In this document: piece by piece, positions 33,282 to 44,887 of the stretch
Numbering within the stretch: the stretch's first letter is position 1
Layout of the letters: each line of letters begins with the position of its first letter
NCBI GenBank assembly: GCA_034231615.1
Contig: CM067299.1
Location: 13,135,863-13,199,862 of the forward strand
Reading direction: 5' to 3'
DNA length: 64,000 bases
Origin: Meghimatium bilineatum
Taxonomy: Eukaryota; Mollusca; Gastropoda; Stylommatophora; Philomycidae
Program-made: the position numbers and the translations under genes
Notes under the pieces: generated by a model
Told to the model about the DNA's origin: nothing
The model's database searches: none
What the model saw: the letters and a program-made list of their open reading frames with translations, nothing else

Positions 33282-33421
33282 TTCGTTAGTTCTCAAACTG
33301 TCACCGGATCTCTCTTAAAGCAAGACAACTGTCGCACAAAATCTCTAGCATATGTCCAGAGAACAGAAACGCGTTATGTCTTCGTTTAATTTGCGACAAT
33401 TGCCTGAAACATTCTTCGGCG
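33282..33421 (-). mobile_element. SINE-A' copy, antisense
   Basis: TTAGTTCTCAAACTGTCACC, GTCCAGAGAACAGAAACGCG, CGTTTAATTTGCGACAATTG are complements of the A' blocks. Confidence 0.75.
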
Positions 33422-33639
33422 TTTGTAATTATTACATTTAGTATTTTTACAGCTTACATAGAACGATTGACTTGTATAACCATATCGCTAGTACAGTAAG
33501 TCAGCGGTACGAGAAACACCTTCTCATACTTACGCGCCGGTTACCAAGCTCAAATATAACCGTTGTCACTCATGCTTTATTTGTTGCCACTATCAAGTAC
33601 ACAATGCGTCGATCTCGAATAAAACACAGACGCCCAGCA

Positions 33640-33712
33640 CCGAAGTGTTACCCAAGTGTTACTAAAGTGTTACCCAAGTGTTACCATAGGGTTACCTAAG
33701 TGTTACCTAAGA
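33640..33712. repeat. ~14-bp short array
   Basis: AAGTGTTACCC / AAGTGTTACTA units, about five. Confidence 0.8.
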
Positions 33713-34202
33713 ATCTATTGCGGGATAGTATTTGAACTTATCCAAAAATTTAGCATTTTATTTCATGGTTATCTTCGTGGGCCATATACCCCCACTCCCT
33801 GAGGACCCTGAGACCCCAGAGAAATATTGAAATCGGGAGGTTCACATGTGCATAGAGGTTGACAGATAATGATAATTATTTGAACAATCAACAAGATTTA
33901 TAGCGAGAAAGATAACTATTGGAACAATAAACAACAACATTTATAACGAGAAAGATAACTATTTGAACTATAAGCAACAAGATTTATAGCGCAAAAGATA
34001 ACTATTTGAAAACAACAACATTTATAGCGAGAAAAGTAACTACAATAACAATACTTAATACAAATACTTAAAAATAATAAACAACAAGAGTTATGGCGAG
34101 AAAGATAACTATTTGAACAATAAACAACAACATTTCTAACGAGAAAGATCACTATTTGAACAAGCAACCAGATGAGCAACAAGATTTATAGCGAGAAAGA
34201 TA

Positions 34203-36117
34203 CACAAGGCAACAAAATAAAACTTTTTTTAATCATCTGAAACCAAAATACATTTTTCTAAAGGATTTTTTGGCGCTGATTTCAGATCTGGTATCAGTTT
34301 TTTTCTATCACGTCAAGTTTTAAAGTTATGAGTGATGTTAGTTTTCACTGAACTTGGCTGTATTTTTTCGAGAATCGCAAACATCAATTAAGCAAATGAT
34401 TCACATCTTCTAGACTAAATCAAATATACTCACATCACAGCATAGATATGTAGAATGTTTCTTCAAAAATGCGTGGAATTTGATTTTCTGTTATATTCTT
34501 CGCCTGGATTATCACGGAATAGCATCCAGCAGAAGTCGGCCATCATACTCTCATTCCACAAACCTTGATAACGGCGCTCCATTAACTGAATGTCCTGGTG
34601 AAAACGTTCTCCTTGCTCTTCACTCACCATACCAAGATTTTCTGGGAAGAAATCTACATGGGAGTGCAAGAAGTGCACTTTTAATGACATGCGACAGCCA
34701 AGGTTCTGGTAAGAATCTATTAGACGCTGAACTCCTTCCCTGTACGTAGGGGACTTATGATTACCAAGAAAGTTTTCACAGACCCACTTGAATGCCTCCC
34801 AGGCTTCTAGCTCAGCTCCTGACAGAGACTGTTTGAAACCTTCATCTTGTAAAACAGATCTGATTTGTGGACCTATAAATATCCCTTCCTTCATTTTTGC
34901 AGCAGTGATGTTTGGGAATTTATTAACAAGGTACTGAAAACCTTCTGAGTTTGTCTTACCCATGGTCTTCACAAGGGTTTTCATCAGTCCTAGCTTAATA
35001 TGGAGAGGTGGCAGAAATATTTTCTGTGGATCAAAAAGGGGCATATTTTGGACACTGCTTGCTCCTGGCGTATAGATATGCCTGGGCTCCCAGACACGTT
35101 TGACATAATGTTCCGCCGTTGCTCGACTATCCCATAGGCATAGGAAACAGCAGTATTTAGTGAATCCTCCTTGCATGCCCATCAACATGCCAATGACCTT
35201 TAGATCACCACAGATGTTCCACTGGTGTGTTTTATAATGGATAACTTCAAGCAAACTGTTCATGTTGTAATAAGATTCTTTCAGATAAACAGAATGTGCA
35301 ACTGGTATGCTTGGTTTTAAATTTCCATTGTGCAAAAGAACTGCCTTTAAGCTTCTTCGCGAGGAATCAATGAAGAGACGCCATTCTGATGGATCATGCA
35401 CTTGTGATAAACTGTTGAAGAGACCATCGATGTCCTGACAATAACTCAATGAGCCGTCAACATTGAAGAACGTCGTCATGTTGAGATTTCGTTTTCTATA
35501 ATAAGTTATGTTAACGTCCCTTGCAAGCAAATGCTTTTGCTTAAGCCTTGAAGCAAGAAGTTCTGCTTTATCTTTAGACAGATTTAGATCACGAATAAGA
35601 TCATTCATCTCTGCCTGTGTAAAAGTCTTAGGTTTTAAACATTCATCAACAGTATAATCTGGATCAGTTGAGTCTGCATTGTGAACAGCTGTGTTTTCAC
35701 TGCATTCCTCCCCATCTTGCATAGATACGAGTCCACCAGAAGGAGGTAAAGGAATAGGCAATGAATCGTCATGTGGAACAGGCCTGATGGCCTGTAATTA
35801 CTTTAAGCAAACACCACACGTGTATAAATGGATTTACTATCCTATCGAATACACAAAAATGGTAGCATCGATACTAAATCACGTGACCCGAAACTGAACA
35901 AAATTGTAACAGCCAGTAATAAAGTATCGATACCAATCTAAATAAAACATTGTACTCGATTTGTGGTCATAACCACTGTTGAAAGATATTATAATTAGCT
36001 ATTACAAAAAAATGTTACGTGGTAGAAAAAAACTAAAGACAGATTTGAAATCAGCTAACCAAATACTACAAAACCCATATAAAATTATCTGTGATGATTT
36101 TTGTGTGTTGCCTTGTG
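34203..36117 (-). mobile_element. DNA transposon, 1915 bp, TIR-bounded, superfamily unresolved
   Basis: Both ends begin CACAAGGCAAC when read inward (34203 onward, and the complement ending 36117). Similarity continues patchily inward for about 110 bp: GCTGATTTCAGATCTG versus GCTGATTTCAAATCTG, then AGTTTTTTTCTATCACGT versus AGTTTTTTTCTACCACGT. A single large ORF lies between the TIRs on the minus strand. No clear target duplication was found (flanks AGATA and AATTA). Confidence 0.82.
34463..35791 (-). CDS. Putative DDE/D-type transposase of a widespread uncharacterised family
   Basis: The frame is open over 432 codons from 35761 (a TTG). The first ATG is codon 14 (35722). The frame also extends to 35791, where TAATTACAG could be a splice acceptor, so an upstream exon is possible. 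I recall this as a family of uncharacterised, often intronless proteins in many invertebrates. Visible features (numbering from 35761): EWRLFIDSSRRSLKAVLLHN (D132), NICGDLKVIGMLMGMQGG (D186), FTKYCCFLCLWDSR (C204, C205, C208, with H218 as possible metal ligands), PPLHIKLGLMK, GCRMSLKVHFLHSHVDFFPE (356-374) and SEEQGERFHQDI (E381, E382, E385). An Asp-Asp-Glu arrangement in an RNase H-like fold is my inference. There are no internal stops, so it may be active or under selection. Confidence 0.75.
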   Translation of the reverse strand, partial: AIRPVPHDDSLPIPLPPSGGLVSMQDGEECSENTAVHNADSTDPDYTVDECLKPKTFTQAEMNDLIRDLNLSKDKAELLASRLKQKHLLARDVNITYYRKRNLNMTTFFNVDGSLSYCQDIDGLFNSLSQVHDPSEWRLFIDSSRRSLKAVLLHNGNLKPSIPVAHSVYLKESYYNMNSLLEVIHYKTHQWNICGDLKVIGMLMGMQGGFTKYCCFLCLWDSRATAEHYVKRVWEPRHIYTPGASSVQNMPLFDPQKIFLPPLHIKLGLMKTLVKTMGKTNSEGFQYLVNKFPNITAAKMKEGIFIGPQIRSVLQDEGFKQSLSGAELEAWEAFKWVCENFLGNHKSPTYREGVQRLIDSYQNLGCRMSLKVHFLHSHVDFFPENLGMVSEEQGERFHQDIQLMERRYQGLWNESMMADFCWMLFRDNPGEEYNRKSNSTHF

Positions 36118-36239
36118 AATTATTAAAAACAACATTTATGGCGAGAAAGGTAACTATTTGTACAATAAATAACAAGATTTATAGCAAGAAAGATAACTAT
36201 TTGAACAATAAATAACAAGATTTATAGCGAGAAAGCTTA

Positions 36240-37065
36240 ACAAGCCTAGGCGACTTGCAAAGTAAATCTTTGACAATTTTCTTTTTAAAGCTTGTACGAA
36301 AATTTGTCCTACAACGACGCATCGTTCACAGAGAACCACTACACTAGTATGCGTCTGCGCACATTTTACTTCTTACAAAATGTAAGTATTACGACTTCAA
36401 CTTCATCATTACAATCTTGTCAATCCATTGTTTCACAAACATTCTGTGTATTCGAGTACTTGTGTAGTTTTTATACTCTCTTGATATTTAACTTAATCTT
36501 CCCCTGACGTTTTGTTGAAATGTAACAAGACCTGCTTGGGTTATTTACGAGTATGACGTGGGAGTAAACCATTCATAACAATTGCGTATGTTAGAATACT
36601 CTATTAAATAATGATAACAATGATAAGTTTTTTTGTAATTATCTAGAATTGAGAATGAACAAAAGTAGTAAATTCGTCATAACTTATGTAATAACAGGAG
36701 ACACTTGAAAAGAAACGCCAGTCATTATAACAGCATACAAAATGAATACCAATAGACAAAAACTATTAACAGGAAAATAGTCAAAACATGTTAAGAAAGG
36801 TAGAAAAAATTCAATGTAACAGAACTGGAAAACAGACTTTTGAAAGGAAATATAAAATAAGCACAAAAATGTATCAATATATACATGTAAAAATATATAC
36901 AGAGAGGAAATTATAGATATGCACAAAAAGAATAAAAGTCACAAAATAAGCATTATAAATAAACAGAAAACAAAATCAAAAGCTCAGTAACAAAACAACA
37001 ATACACAATTCTGACAAAGAAATTGGAAAATTAAAACCAAAAGAAACCATGTAGCAGAAAAGTGA
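36240..37065. other. Unassigned AT-rich stretch
   Basis: No gene, TIR or repeat recognised. Minus-strand frame 36684-36926 is low-complexity and probably chance. Confidence 0.4.
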
Positions 37066-38300
37066 AACAATGACCATCAAATAATAGAAATGTGAAACAT
37101 AATGACCATCAAATAATAGAAATGTGAAATAATGACCATCAAATAATAGAAATGTGAAACATAATGACGATTAAATAATAGAAATGTGAAATAATGACCA
37201 TCAAATAATAGAAATCTGAAACATAATGACGATTAAACAATAGAAATGTGAAATAATGACCATCAAATAATAGAAATGTAAAACATAATGGCGACCAAGT
37301 AACATAGACGTCGGTACATTTCGGACAGCAGTGGCCACTTTTTTAACTAAACAAATAAGTACAATATTTAACGGAACGTAATATCGATAAAAACGCACCT
37401 CACAGTAGCTAAGACTGCTGACGCATGCAGAGCTCTGCCTTATATACACTGAGATTCCTCCCCACGTCCCCCTCCTGGATGATCCTGGGGGACGGGGGAG
37501 CCTCTCAATGCGTACGTAGATCGATGCATAGCTATCCACTTTGTAATCTGAGTTCAGCGAGGTCACCAAAGCTGCATGAAACTACGGACAGTATTAAAAA
37601 GTTCAAACCTTGCCAATTATCAAAGTAACAATTATAACTGTGAAATATAATGACGACATAGTAACAGGAATGTGAAATATAATGACGACATAGTAGCATA
37701 AATGTGAAAAATAAAGGCGACCAAGTAACATAAATGTGAAATATAATTATTACTAAGTAATAGAAATATGAAACATGATGACGACCAAGTAACAGAAATA
37801 TGAAACATAATGGCGACCAAGTAATAGAAATGTGAAATATAATGACGACCATGTAATAGAAATATGAAATATAATGACGACCATGTAATAGAAATGTGAT
37901 ATATAATGACGACCATGTAATAGAAATATGAAATATAATGACGACCATGTAATAGAAATGTGAAATATAATGACAACCATGTAATAGACATATGAAATAT
38001 AATGACGACCATGTAATAGAAATGTGATATATAATGACGACCATGTAATAGAAATGTGAAATATAATGACGACCAAATAATAGAAATCTAAAATATAATG
38101 ACGACCAAATAATAGAAATTTAAAATATAATGACGACCAAATAATAGAAATTTAAAATATAATGACGACCAAATAATAGAAATCTAAAATATAATGACGA
38201 CCAAATAATAGAAATCTAAAATATAATGACGACCAAATAATAGAAATCTAAAATATAATGACCACGAAGTAATTGAAACGTGAAACATAACGACCACGTA
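37066..38300. repeat. 31-33-bp minisatellite in two blocks
   Basis: Left block 37066-37302 (CATCAAATAATAGAAATGTG, AAACATAATGAC). Right block 37623-38300 (AATGACGACCATGTAATAGA, AATATGAAATAT, then a CTAAAATAT subtype after 38080). His/Ile/Tyr-rich minus frames of 107-170 codons are artefacts of the array. A 320-bp unrelated insert separates the blocks. Confidence 0.93.
37303..37622. other. Unclassified insert splitting the array
   Basis: Non-repetitive sequence with a GC-rich centre (CCCCACGTCCCCCTCCTGGA, CCTGGGGGACGGGGGAG) is bounded on both sides by array-like AAGTAAC. No TIR or coding motif was recognised. It might be a solo non-autonomous element with a target duplication of about 7 bp. 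Confidence 0.5.
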
Positions 38301-38309
38301 ATTGAAATT

Positions 38310-40500
38310 TGAAAAATATTGCAAAAATGTCGTGTAACGTCAAAAATTCTTGATACTAACGGGAATTGAATTAGTTAGTCTCAAGAATTTGTAAAATATC
38401 CTCTGGCTTCCTACTTAAATGTACTTGTGTAACGTCAAGTGTAGAGAATTCACTGGAGATGACTTTTTGTGTGTCCTTCATATATGTTCGCTTCTGTTGA
38501 TTATTTTATTCATCGTCTAGTTAACGGTTTATCACAAATTCGATGTGAAGTTATTGCAGCATCTTGTTGGTGTCAGCAAGTTACATTTATATCTTCGTTT
38601 CGTTTTTCGTTCGCTCCATTGTAACCATCACGGATATCCGTTCGATTTCCGCCGGGAGCGTGATTACGTTGTGCCACCGTTATGCGCCTTGTAGGCCTAG
38701 CACATCCGATTTCGGCATGCCTTGACAATTCGGGTGGGCTACCCTTAGCCTGTGACAGCCTCTATATCTGTCTCCAGGCACGCGTAGTGGAGACTCTTCG
38801 CCCAGACTATTTTCTTGCTCTTAGTCTGACTCAAACGAGGTGTTCCACTGTCTATGAACTTGTCTCGTGTAATTGGACGTGCTGTGCCTGTGCCCATTGG
38901 GTACTGAACCGTTTCTCATCCGTGAGCCTGGTTCCTTAGGGGAAGAACTCAACAGAGGAGTTGGACCCTGGCTCTTTCGCCCTCTTAGCTGAGGTGTCAT
39001 TCACCGATATCGTGTACCCCTTGTCCAAGTTCGAGTCTCACACCACGCGTTTGAGAGCAAGGCGTTCTCGAGCTGAGCGTCCTTGTCCCAATAGCGCCTG
39101 AGCCCATCAGGTACTGAACCCTTTCTCTCTTCAAGTGTATTTCCGACATTTATATCAAATTCATAATGAGTTGGCAATGCAAATGTATGTCTATTCCGAA
39201 GGATACCGTATTTACTATTCCTAAGGATACCGTTTTACTATATCAGAATTTCTCCAAGAAATCTAAGATGGGTCATTTATAATGAAATATTCATCACCCT
39301 GAAAACAGACGTAATTGTTGCTTGGTCTGAATAGATAATCTTATTCTCGTTGGATTGAGAAGGACTCCGAACATGTCATGTAAGGAAGGAAAAAGAAAGT
39401 AGAAAAATCTGACATATATGTCATAAGAAGAGAATTATTGAAAATTTTTGGGAACCTAAATAACCTAAATTGATTACGTCAGCTGTTAATGTTGTTGTTG
39501 ATATGTTGTTGGATATTCAACTGTTGTTGGGTAGATCTAATCTTGGCAGCTCAGTGTCATTCTTAATGATTTATGTAAAAATGTTTTTTTTTTATGCAGT
39601 TGAAAGGTAAGTACAGTCAATGCGAAGGAGTTCGGCTGCTTCGTTGGATGATAGCAGTGTCTACATATGTGCAGCTGCTGAGGTATATACGGTTTAAATG
39701 ACGCTTCACTCTCGTATGTCTTGTTCGAAACTGAAAGTTAAAGCATTGGTTTCTCCTGCAGAGTTTGTTTATGTTGTCAATGTCCTTAAGGGTGGTGTAT
39801 TTTCACTAAATACATTTCAGTCAGCCCATTTGCCCATCTGGCCAGATGTTTCTAAAACTGTTTGCATACTGCAATGTATTTACCTTCGTTGTTTTTGGTT
39901 CACCTCTTCTTCTTTTTTTTTTGCAAGTCTGTTTTATTTCCTGCTAGATCGCTATGTCCCGGGATCAATTGAAGGTTCAAACTGATTGAATATACGAAAA
40001 AAAAGTTCTATCAAAATCAATATATCCGAAGTTTGTTTGCCTCATGAGATCAAAATATTAGTGTACTACATCAATGGATATCTTAATGGTCTCATCCCCT
40101 ACATCACAATTTACTAATTTTCACCACAAGGCACATAACTTGTAGGTAGATTCATTACATTAGCTGATAGAGATGTCATATTATGCAAAGATGATGGTCA
40201 TGAAAGCCGATTCAAAGTCGGCTGTTGAAAGGAGTATTAAAAGAGATACTTTTTTTATTTAGCCCAAACAATATAGTGCGTGGGGAAAGTGGATATAAGG
40301 AAGAGAGTGGGTATAATTAAGGTAAAATTATGTTCCAGGGAATCTGCTATCGGGGATGAAGATAACTCTTCATGTGCTACCTTCCTTGCTGTCCTTACCT
40401 CCCCTAACGTTGCGTCAGGTACTCATTTACAGGTGAATCGACTGGAGGAGTGGTCGTGTCAAGCGAGAAATCACCACCCGGATTTATTAAAATAAAAAAA
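38310..40500. other. Unassigned stretch with a SINE-like remnant
   Basis: At 38660-38740 the text GATTACGTTGTGCCACC and AGCACATCCGATTTCGGCAT resembles antisense SINE-A. Two diverged copies of GGTACTGAACCSTTTCTC occur at about 38905 and 39112. Otherwise no gene was recognised; frames of 71-95 codons (38682, 39698, 40280) lack motifs. Confidence 0.4.
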
Positions 40501-40519
40501 TAATAAGATATAATAAGTA

Positions 40520-40985
40520 TAATAAAAGAGTGTATATAAGAGTGTATATAAGAGAGTGTATATAAGAGTGTGTATATAAGAGAGTGTATATAAGAGTTTA
40601 TATAAGAGAGTGTATATAAGAGAGTGTATATAAGAGAGTATATAAGAGAGTGTAAATAAGAGAGTGTATAAGAGAGTGTATAAGAGAGTGTATAAGAGAG
40701 TGTATATAAGAGAGTATATAAGAGAGTGTATATAAGAGAGTATATAAGAGAGTGTATAAGAGAGTGTATATAAGAGAGTATATATAAGAGAGTGTATATA
40801 GAGAGTGTATAAGAGAGTGTATATAAGAGAGTTTATAAGAGAGTGTATATAAGAGAGTGTATATAAGAGAGTGTATATAAGAGAGTGTATATAAGAGAGT
40901 GTATATAAGAGAGTATATAAGAGTATATAACAGTATGTATATAAGAGAGGGTATAATAAGAGTGGATATAAGGAGGAGTGGATAT
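40520..40985. repeat. 14-bp minisatellite, about 33 copies
   Basis: GAGTGTATATAAGA with deletions giving 10-12-bp variants. The unit carries a TATATAAG core. Confidence 0.95.
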
Positions 40986-41269
40986 ATAGGTCCCTATGCG
41001 TGTAACAGATTTGTTACTGAAAGTTTGAGAATAAGAGAACGTGTTTGTATATGTGTAACTGTATGCGACGTGTGTACATTACATGTGAAGACCACGGGCA
41101 TTCATCACACGAGATACATGTTCTGGAATGATAAACGGCGAGATGTATGCGTTTCATAATGAAGGGGAAGTAACCGAATTATATCTTTATTTTCTCCAAA
41201 TATGATTCGTGATTATCTGAACTTGCAGCTGTGCAGTCACATAATTGCCATAGGAGTTGTTTCTTTCAG

Positions 41270-41410
41270 TAGATAGCCCGCCGAAGACGAATGTGTCGGA
41301 CTATTTGGGCGAATAAAACTGCGATACTAAGTATTACCATTCTCAGGAATACATTTTTCTGGAAATCTAGTAGGTCCAGCTGCATGAGAGATCCAGCGGG
41401 AGTTTGAGAA
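41270..41410 (+). mobile_element. SINE-A' copy
   Basis: CCGCCGAAGACGAATGTGTC, GGGCGAATAAAACTGCGATA, TGGAAATCTAGTAGGTCC, ATCCAGCGGGAGTTTGAGAA match A' in order. It ends without a GAA run. Confidence 0.82.
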
Positions 41411-42383
41411 TGTACACTGGATAAGTAGATAGCGGACGATGGATGATTTTATTTTCTGTATCCATCAATCTTTTACATTTACAACCTTACTAGACAATGG
41501 CCCCCATCTACTATCTCACATAGTGAATTAAAACTCCCTCAATAGTGCACCAAAGTATCCTTCTCCAGCATCGACATATTTAAGAAATGTACACTGTAAT
41601 CTACACTGCTCGATAACGACCCATAAAGGGTTAGCCATACTGCTTCGCACGATCTCCGAAGCAGTCTGTTTCCAGGATGCACAGAAGAATGTACTTTTAT
41701 TATCTTGGATATCTGATAGCACTGGGACCGCACGAGCACTGTAGAACCCTTTGTACCACCACAATATAATAATATATGCAAGTTAGAAAACTTGACATTA
41801 TTTTCCCGATCCTTCAGGAACATTATAGTCCACGCATGCGTATAGATGAGTGTGTTTATTCACAATCTGGCAAAAAGTTATCCAGATGTTTTAATTACAA
41901 TAATTTCCCAATCATGCTGTTCTATTTTTCAGGAGAAAATAAAACCGAAATATGTAAGGAGTGTTGCCAGTACCAAAATACATAACAACAACCACAAAAA
42001 CAAACGACATTACGACTGAAAGGTCTTCATCGGGACAAAAACTAGCAACAAAAATGGATATTACATAAAGAGAAACAAATTATGATAGGAGGATAATACC
42101 AAACGTAGATAATAAACCAAAGAAAATGCGCGAAAGAAAATGAAGACGAAAAACAAGTACAAGATAAAAGGAAGGACAAAAAGCAAAAGAACGTGTATAA
42201 TAAAAAGAACATCTATTTTAATATCTGAAAAGCGAAATGTGTACCCCAGTGCAGTTGAATCTCTTGTGCACATGAAGTATATTTATCGTCAGTGTCCGTT
42301 AAAATGGACTCTAACCGAACCTGGCGCTGTAACAGTTGGGGGGGGGGTAAGGAAGTCACTTGAACTATAACTGTTTACAACAT
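41411..42383. other. Unassigned stretch
   Basis: No repeat family, RNA or splice-bounded exon identified. Minus frames 41528-41823 (78-94 codons) have no recognised motif. Confidence 0.4.
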
Positions 42384-43034
42384 AAGACCTATTGGCAAAT
42401 TGATCAAAAAACCAGACTCATTTGACTAATCCAATGATTTTCATTGGTTGTTACACAAAGTATAATCATAATGATCAATACAAATCACGGGAATTTAAAT
42501 GAGTCACTAAAAAAGGTTTGTGTTGTTTCTTTGTCACAAATCGAAGTGTAGTTCGATGTTTCGGGATTCTTCATCTGGAATAAGTGGCCTCATTAATGTA
42601 TGTGTTAATTAGATATCACAGCGTAGTCGGGTGGGATTTTTCTTATATAACACTGCGACAGGATTCGAAATCCGATAGTCAAAACTCAAAGTGCTCGTAG
42701 TAAAATGAAGGTTTTTCCGAAGAAAACAGCACCACTCCAATCTTTGAATATATCAAGAGAAAACAGATCAAATGGTTTGCACACATCAGCAGACTACCAT
42801 CAGACAGCATACCCCAGGAAGCTATGCTACACATATACAAAAAGGCAGACCTAGATGCAGACCGCGAAAACGACGGACCACCAAAATAAAGGAGGCGACA
42901 AATTCCACAATATACTCAGCATACAAGAGGGCCGTCTCTAGAAAACTCTTCTACCCCTGATGCTGAAAGGCAACAGCGGGTTTAGCGAATAGATAGACTA
43001 ATAAGGGTTGTTTTCCCATTTGCCAATAGGTCTT
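42384..43034. mobile_element. TIR-bounded element, 651 bp, containing a LINE tail
   Basis: Perfect 17-bp inverted ends AAGACCTATTGGCAAAT (42384-42400; complement 43018-43034). The 5' side carries the MITE core also seen at 14800-14880 (inverted). The 3' half holds a LINE 3' end, probably a later insertion. No transposase remains. Confidence 0.6.
42735..42990 (+). pseudogene. RTE-like LINE 3' end
   Basis: Readings in two frames: FEYIKRKQIKWFAHISRLPS, DSIPQEAMLHIYK, then GRPRCRPRKRRTTKIKEATN and AYKRAVSRKLFYP. It matches the C-terminal GHI..LP and GRPRKRW..NIKEA pattern of RTE-type elements. The tail ATAGATAGACTAATAAGG follows. Confidence 0.78.
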
Positions 43035-43540
43035 TGTCATGAGCTCATGTCAAGCGAGTTAAAAAGTGCTCGTGAGCACTAACTATTAAATGTTGCTGTG
43101 CTCACCGCCTGTAATGGTTGAAAACCCCAGACGGTCTTGCTTTTGCTATTTTCTGGCATTAGAACCCCTGCTTAGATCGTCATGCTTGTGCTGTTCACTG
43201 AAATCCCTTACAAATAAAATACTTTAGTTTGCCATGTGATCGTCAATAGTGTCGTTTTTTTTTAATTCTTAATAAGCCGTTTGGTCGAAACGTAGATCTA
43301 TTTTGTGTTACAATGTACGTTTCCAGTGATTAGCAAAATTTCATTGCGCTTTTCCAATTTCTGCCTGTTGGATTTCAGTTTTGCTGCAGTGAGTACATAT
43401 TATCGATCTTGCGAAAGTGCACCAGCAAGGTAAGATATATGGTTGTAGGTCCATTGCAGAAAATCTTCTTTGCTAAGATTGCACTTAATGAATAAATGAA
43501 TGATCTGACATACGTAGTGCACGAGATACACAATCAATTT
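43035..43540. other. Unassigned stretch
   Basis: Nothing recognised. Confidence 0.35.
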
Positions 43541-43800
43541 GTGTCTGCATCAGAATAGTATCAAAGCTAGTGACATCAGTTCTTTCACTGACACTGAGAA
43601 TAGTATCAAAGCTAGTGACATCAGTTCTTTCACTGACACTGAGAATAGTATCAAAGCTAGTGACATCAGTTCTTTCACTGACACTGAGAATAGTATCAAA
43701 GCTAGTGACACCAGTTCTCTTTCACTGACACTGGAATACCAGAATCTCATCTTGAAGTTTGATGTTCAGCAATTAACTGACACAGATTTTTTGAAATAAA
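43541..43800 (-). pseudogene. RTE-like LINE fragment with a tandemly amplified 45-bp segment
   Basis: The minus-strand flank reads LLNIKLQDEILVFQ (compare CLRKVLNIRCQYMIPDTTVL at 18.2 kb), and the other flank encodes ILMQT as at 18175. Between them four copies of a 45-bp unit (AATAGTATCAAAGCTAGTGA, CATCAGTTCTTTCACTGACA) represent the LINE segment that in the 18-kb copy is single. The unit equals 15 codons, so the frame is kept. Confidence 0.78.
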
Positions 43801-44887
43801 TGATTATTGTATCTGTGGTATATAGGATATCCGAACACCTTGTTCTTTTGGCTGAGTCCGATCATTACGACCATGTTGAGCCTGGTTTTAAAAGATCTAC
43901 AATGAATCATTATTTTTTATTTGATTGTCGAAATATCTTTCATGTGTTTTGGTTTGTCTCCACACACCCCCCCCCTCCCCCTGGTGTTTTTAACCATGGT
44001 TAATGACTATTCGACTGTTTCCTTTTTTCTAGGTTGTTGCAATGCCTAGAAAAGTTGGCTTTGTAACCATCGCATCATATATGCTTAAATATGCGGCACC
44101 CTACAAGATCTTTGGGCCAACCGTACACTCTCAGTTAACCTATGCGCTAATAAAAATATGGCAGAGCATAAATAACCCAAATTAATCATTAGTCTCGATT
44201 TCTTGCTGTTTTTTTTTAAATTTGTTTTGCAAAGGTAGTAGTTTCTCAAAAATAAAACTCATTTGAGATATCAATCATCGAATCTGGAGAAAAGAAATTA
44301 AAAGCCAGTACAGCTGCTTCTATTGAATGATTGGTTTATTAAACCTGGATCATTGATTCTTTTACAACAATCTTCTCAAAATGTGTTCAGGGTATGTAAC
44401 TTGGATCCGGAAAACAGGGGAGATAATAATAATATTGTCTCGATCCTTAAATTAACTCCCCTTTCTTCCACATTAATTATATCTTTGTAAAGGAGGACGG
44501 GGAAATGAGGTGAATCAGCTGCTGGTGTTCGTATTTGGCAAACAATAAACACTTTAAATGAGGGAAATTAGGATTAATAATGAAAACACTGCCAATGAAT
44601 TAACTTGTAATGTCTGGACTTCAAAGTCAAAGTGCACTGCTTCACACTGTCTGCCATATAGAGGTACTGATTTCAAGACAAGATAAGTCACAAAAGATCA
44701 TGATATAATTTTGTTTGGTAGTATTCACTTCAAGTTAACGGGGAAAAAATTAATACTTTACCAGAGTCAATCTTAACCATATCGTTTGTGTGGAATTGTC
44801 TTTTTTGAATATTGTTTTATTACATTTATTTGTTGTTTTTTGTTTGTTTGTTGTTGTTTTCAAATCAGTGCGCTTGTCATTGCAGTG
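43801..44887. other. Unassigned AT-rich stretch
   Basis: No convincing gene or repeat; C-rich run at 43965-43980. Confidence 0.4.

Larger units (their letters stand above)
33855..36236. repeat. ~45-bp array flanking the DNA transposon
   Basis: Units TTATAGCGAGAAAGATAACT then ATTTGAACAATAAACAACA occupy 33855-34202 (about 7 copies) and 36118-36236 (about 2.5 copies) in the same orientation on both sides of the transposon. The transposon therefore inserted into the array. A 3-6 bp gap relative to the unit may mark the target. Confidence 0.88.

Noticed and set aside
37532..38076. His/Tyr/Ile-rich proteins of 107-170 codons, minus strand
   Set aside because: Three frames of the same 32-bp array; none has unique sequence.
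38682..38939. 85-codon open frame as a gene
   Set aside because: It overlaps a decayed SINE-like segment and has no motif or splice context.
40520..40985. Multiple TATA-box promoter cluster
   Set aside because: TATATAAG is simply part of a 14-bp minisatellite; no downstream gene is evident.
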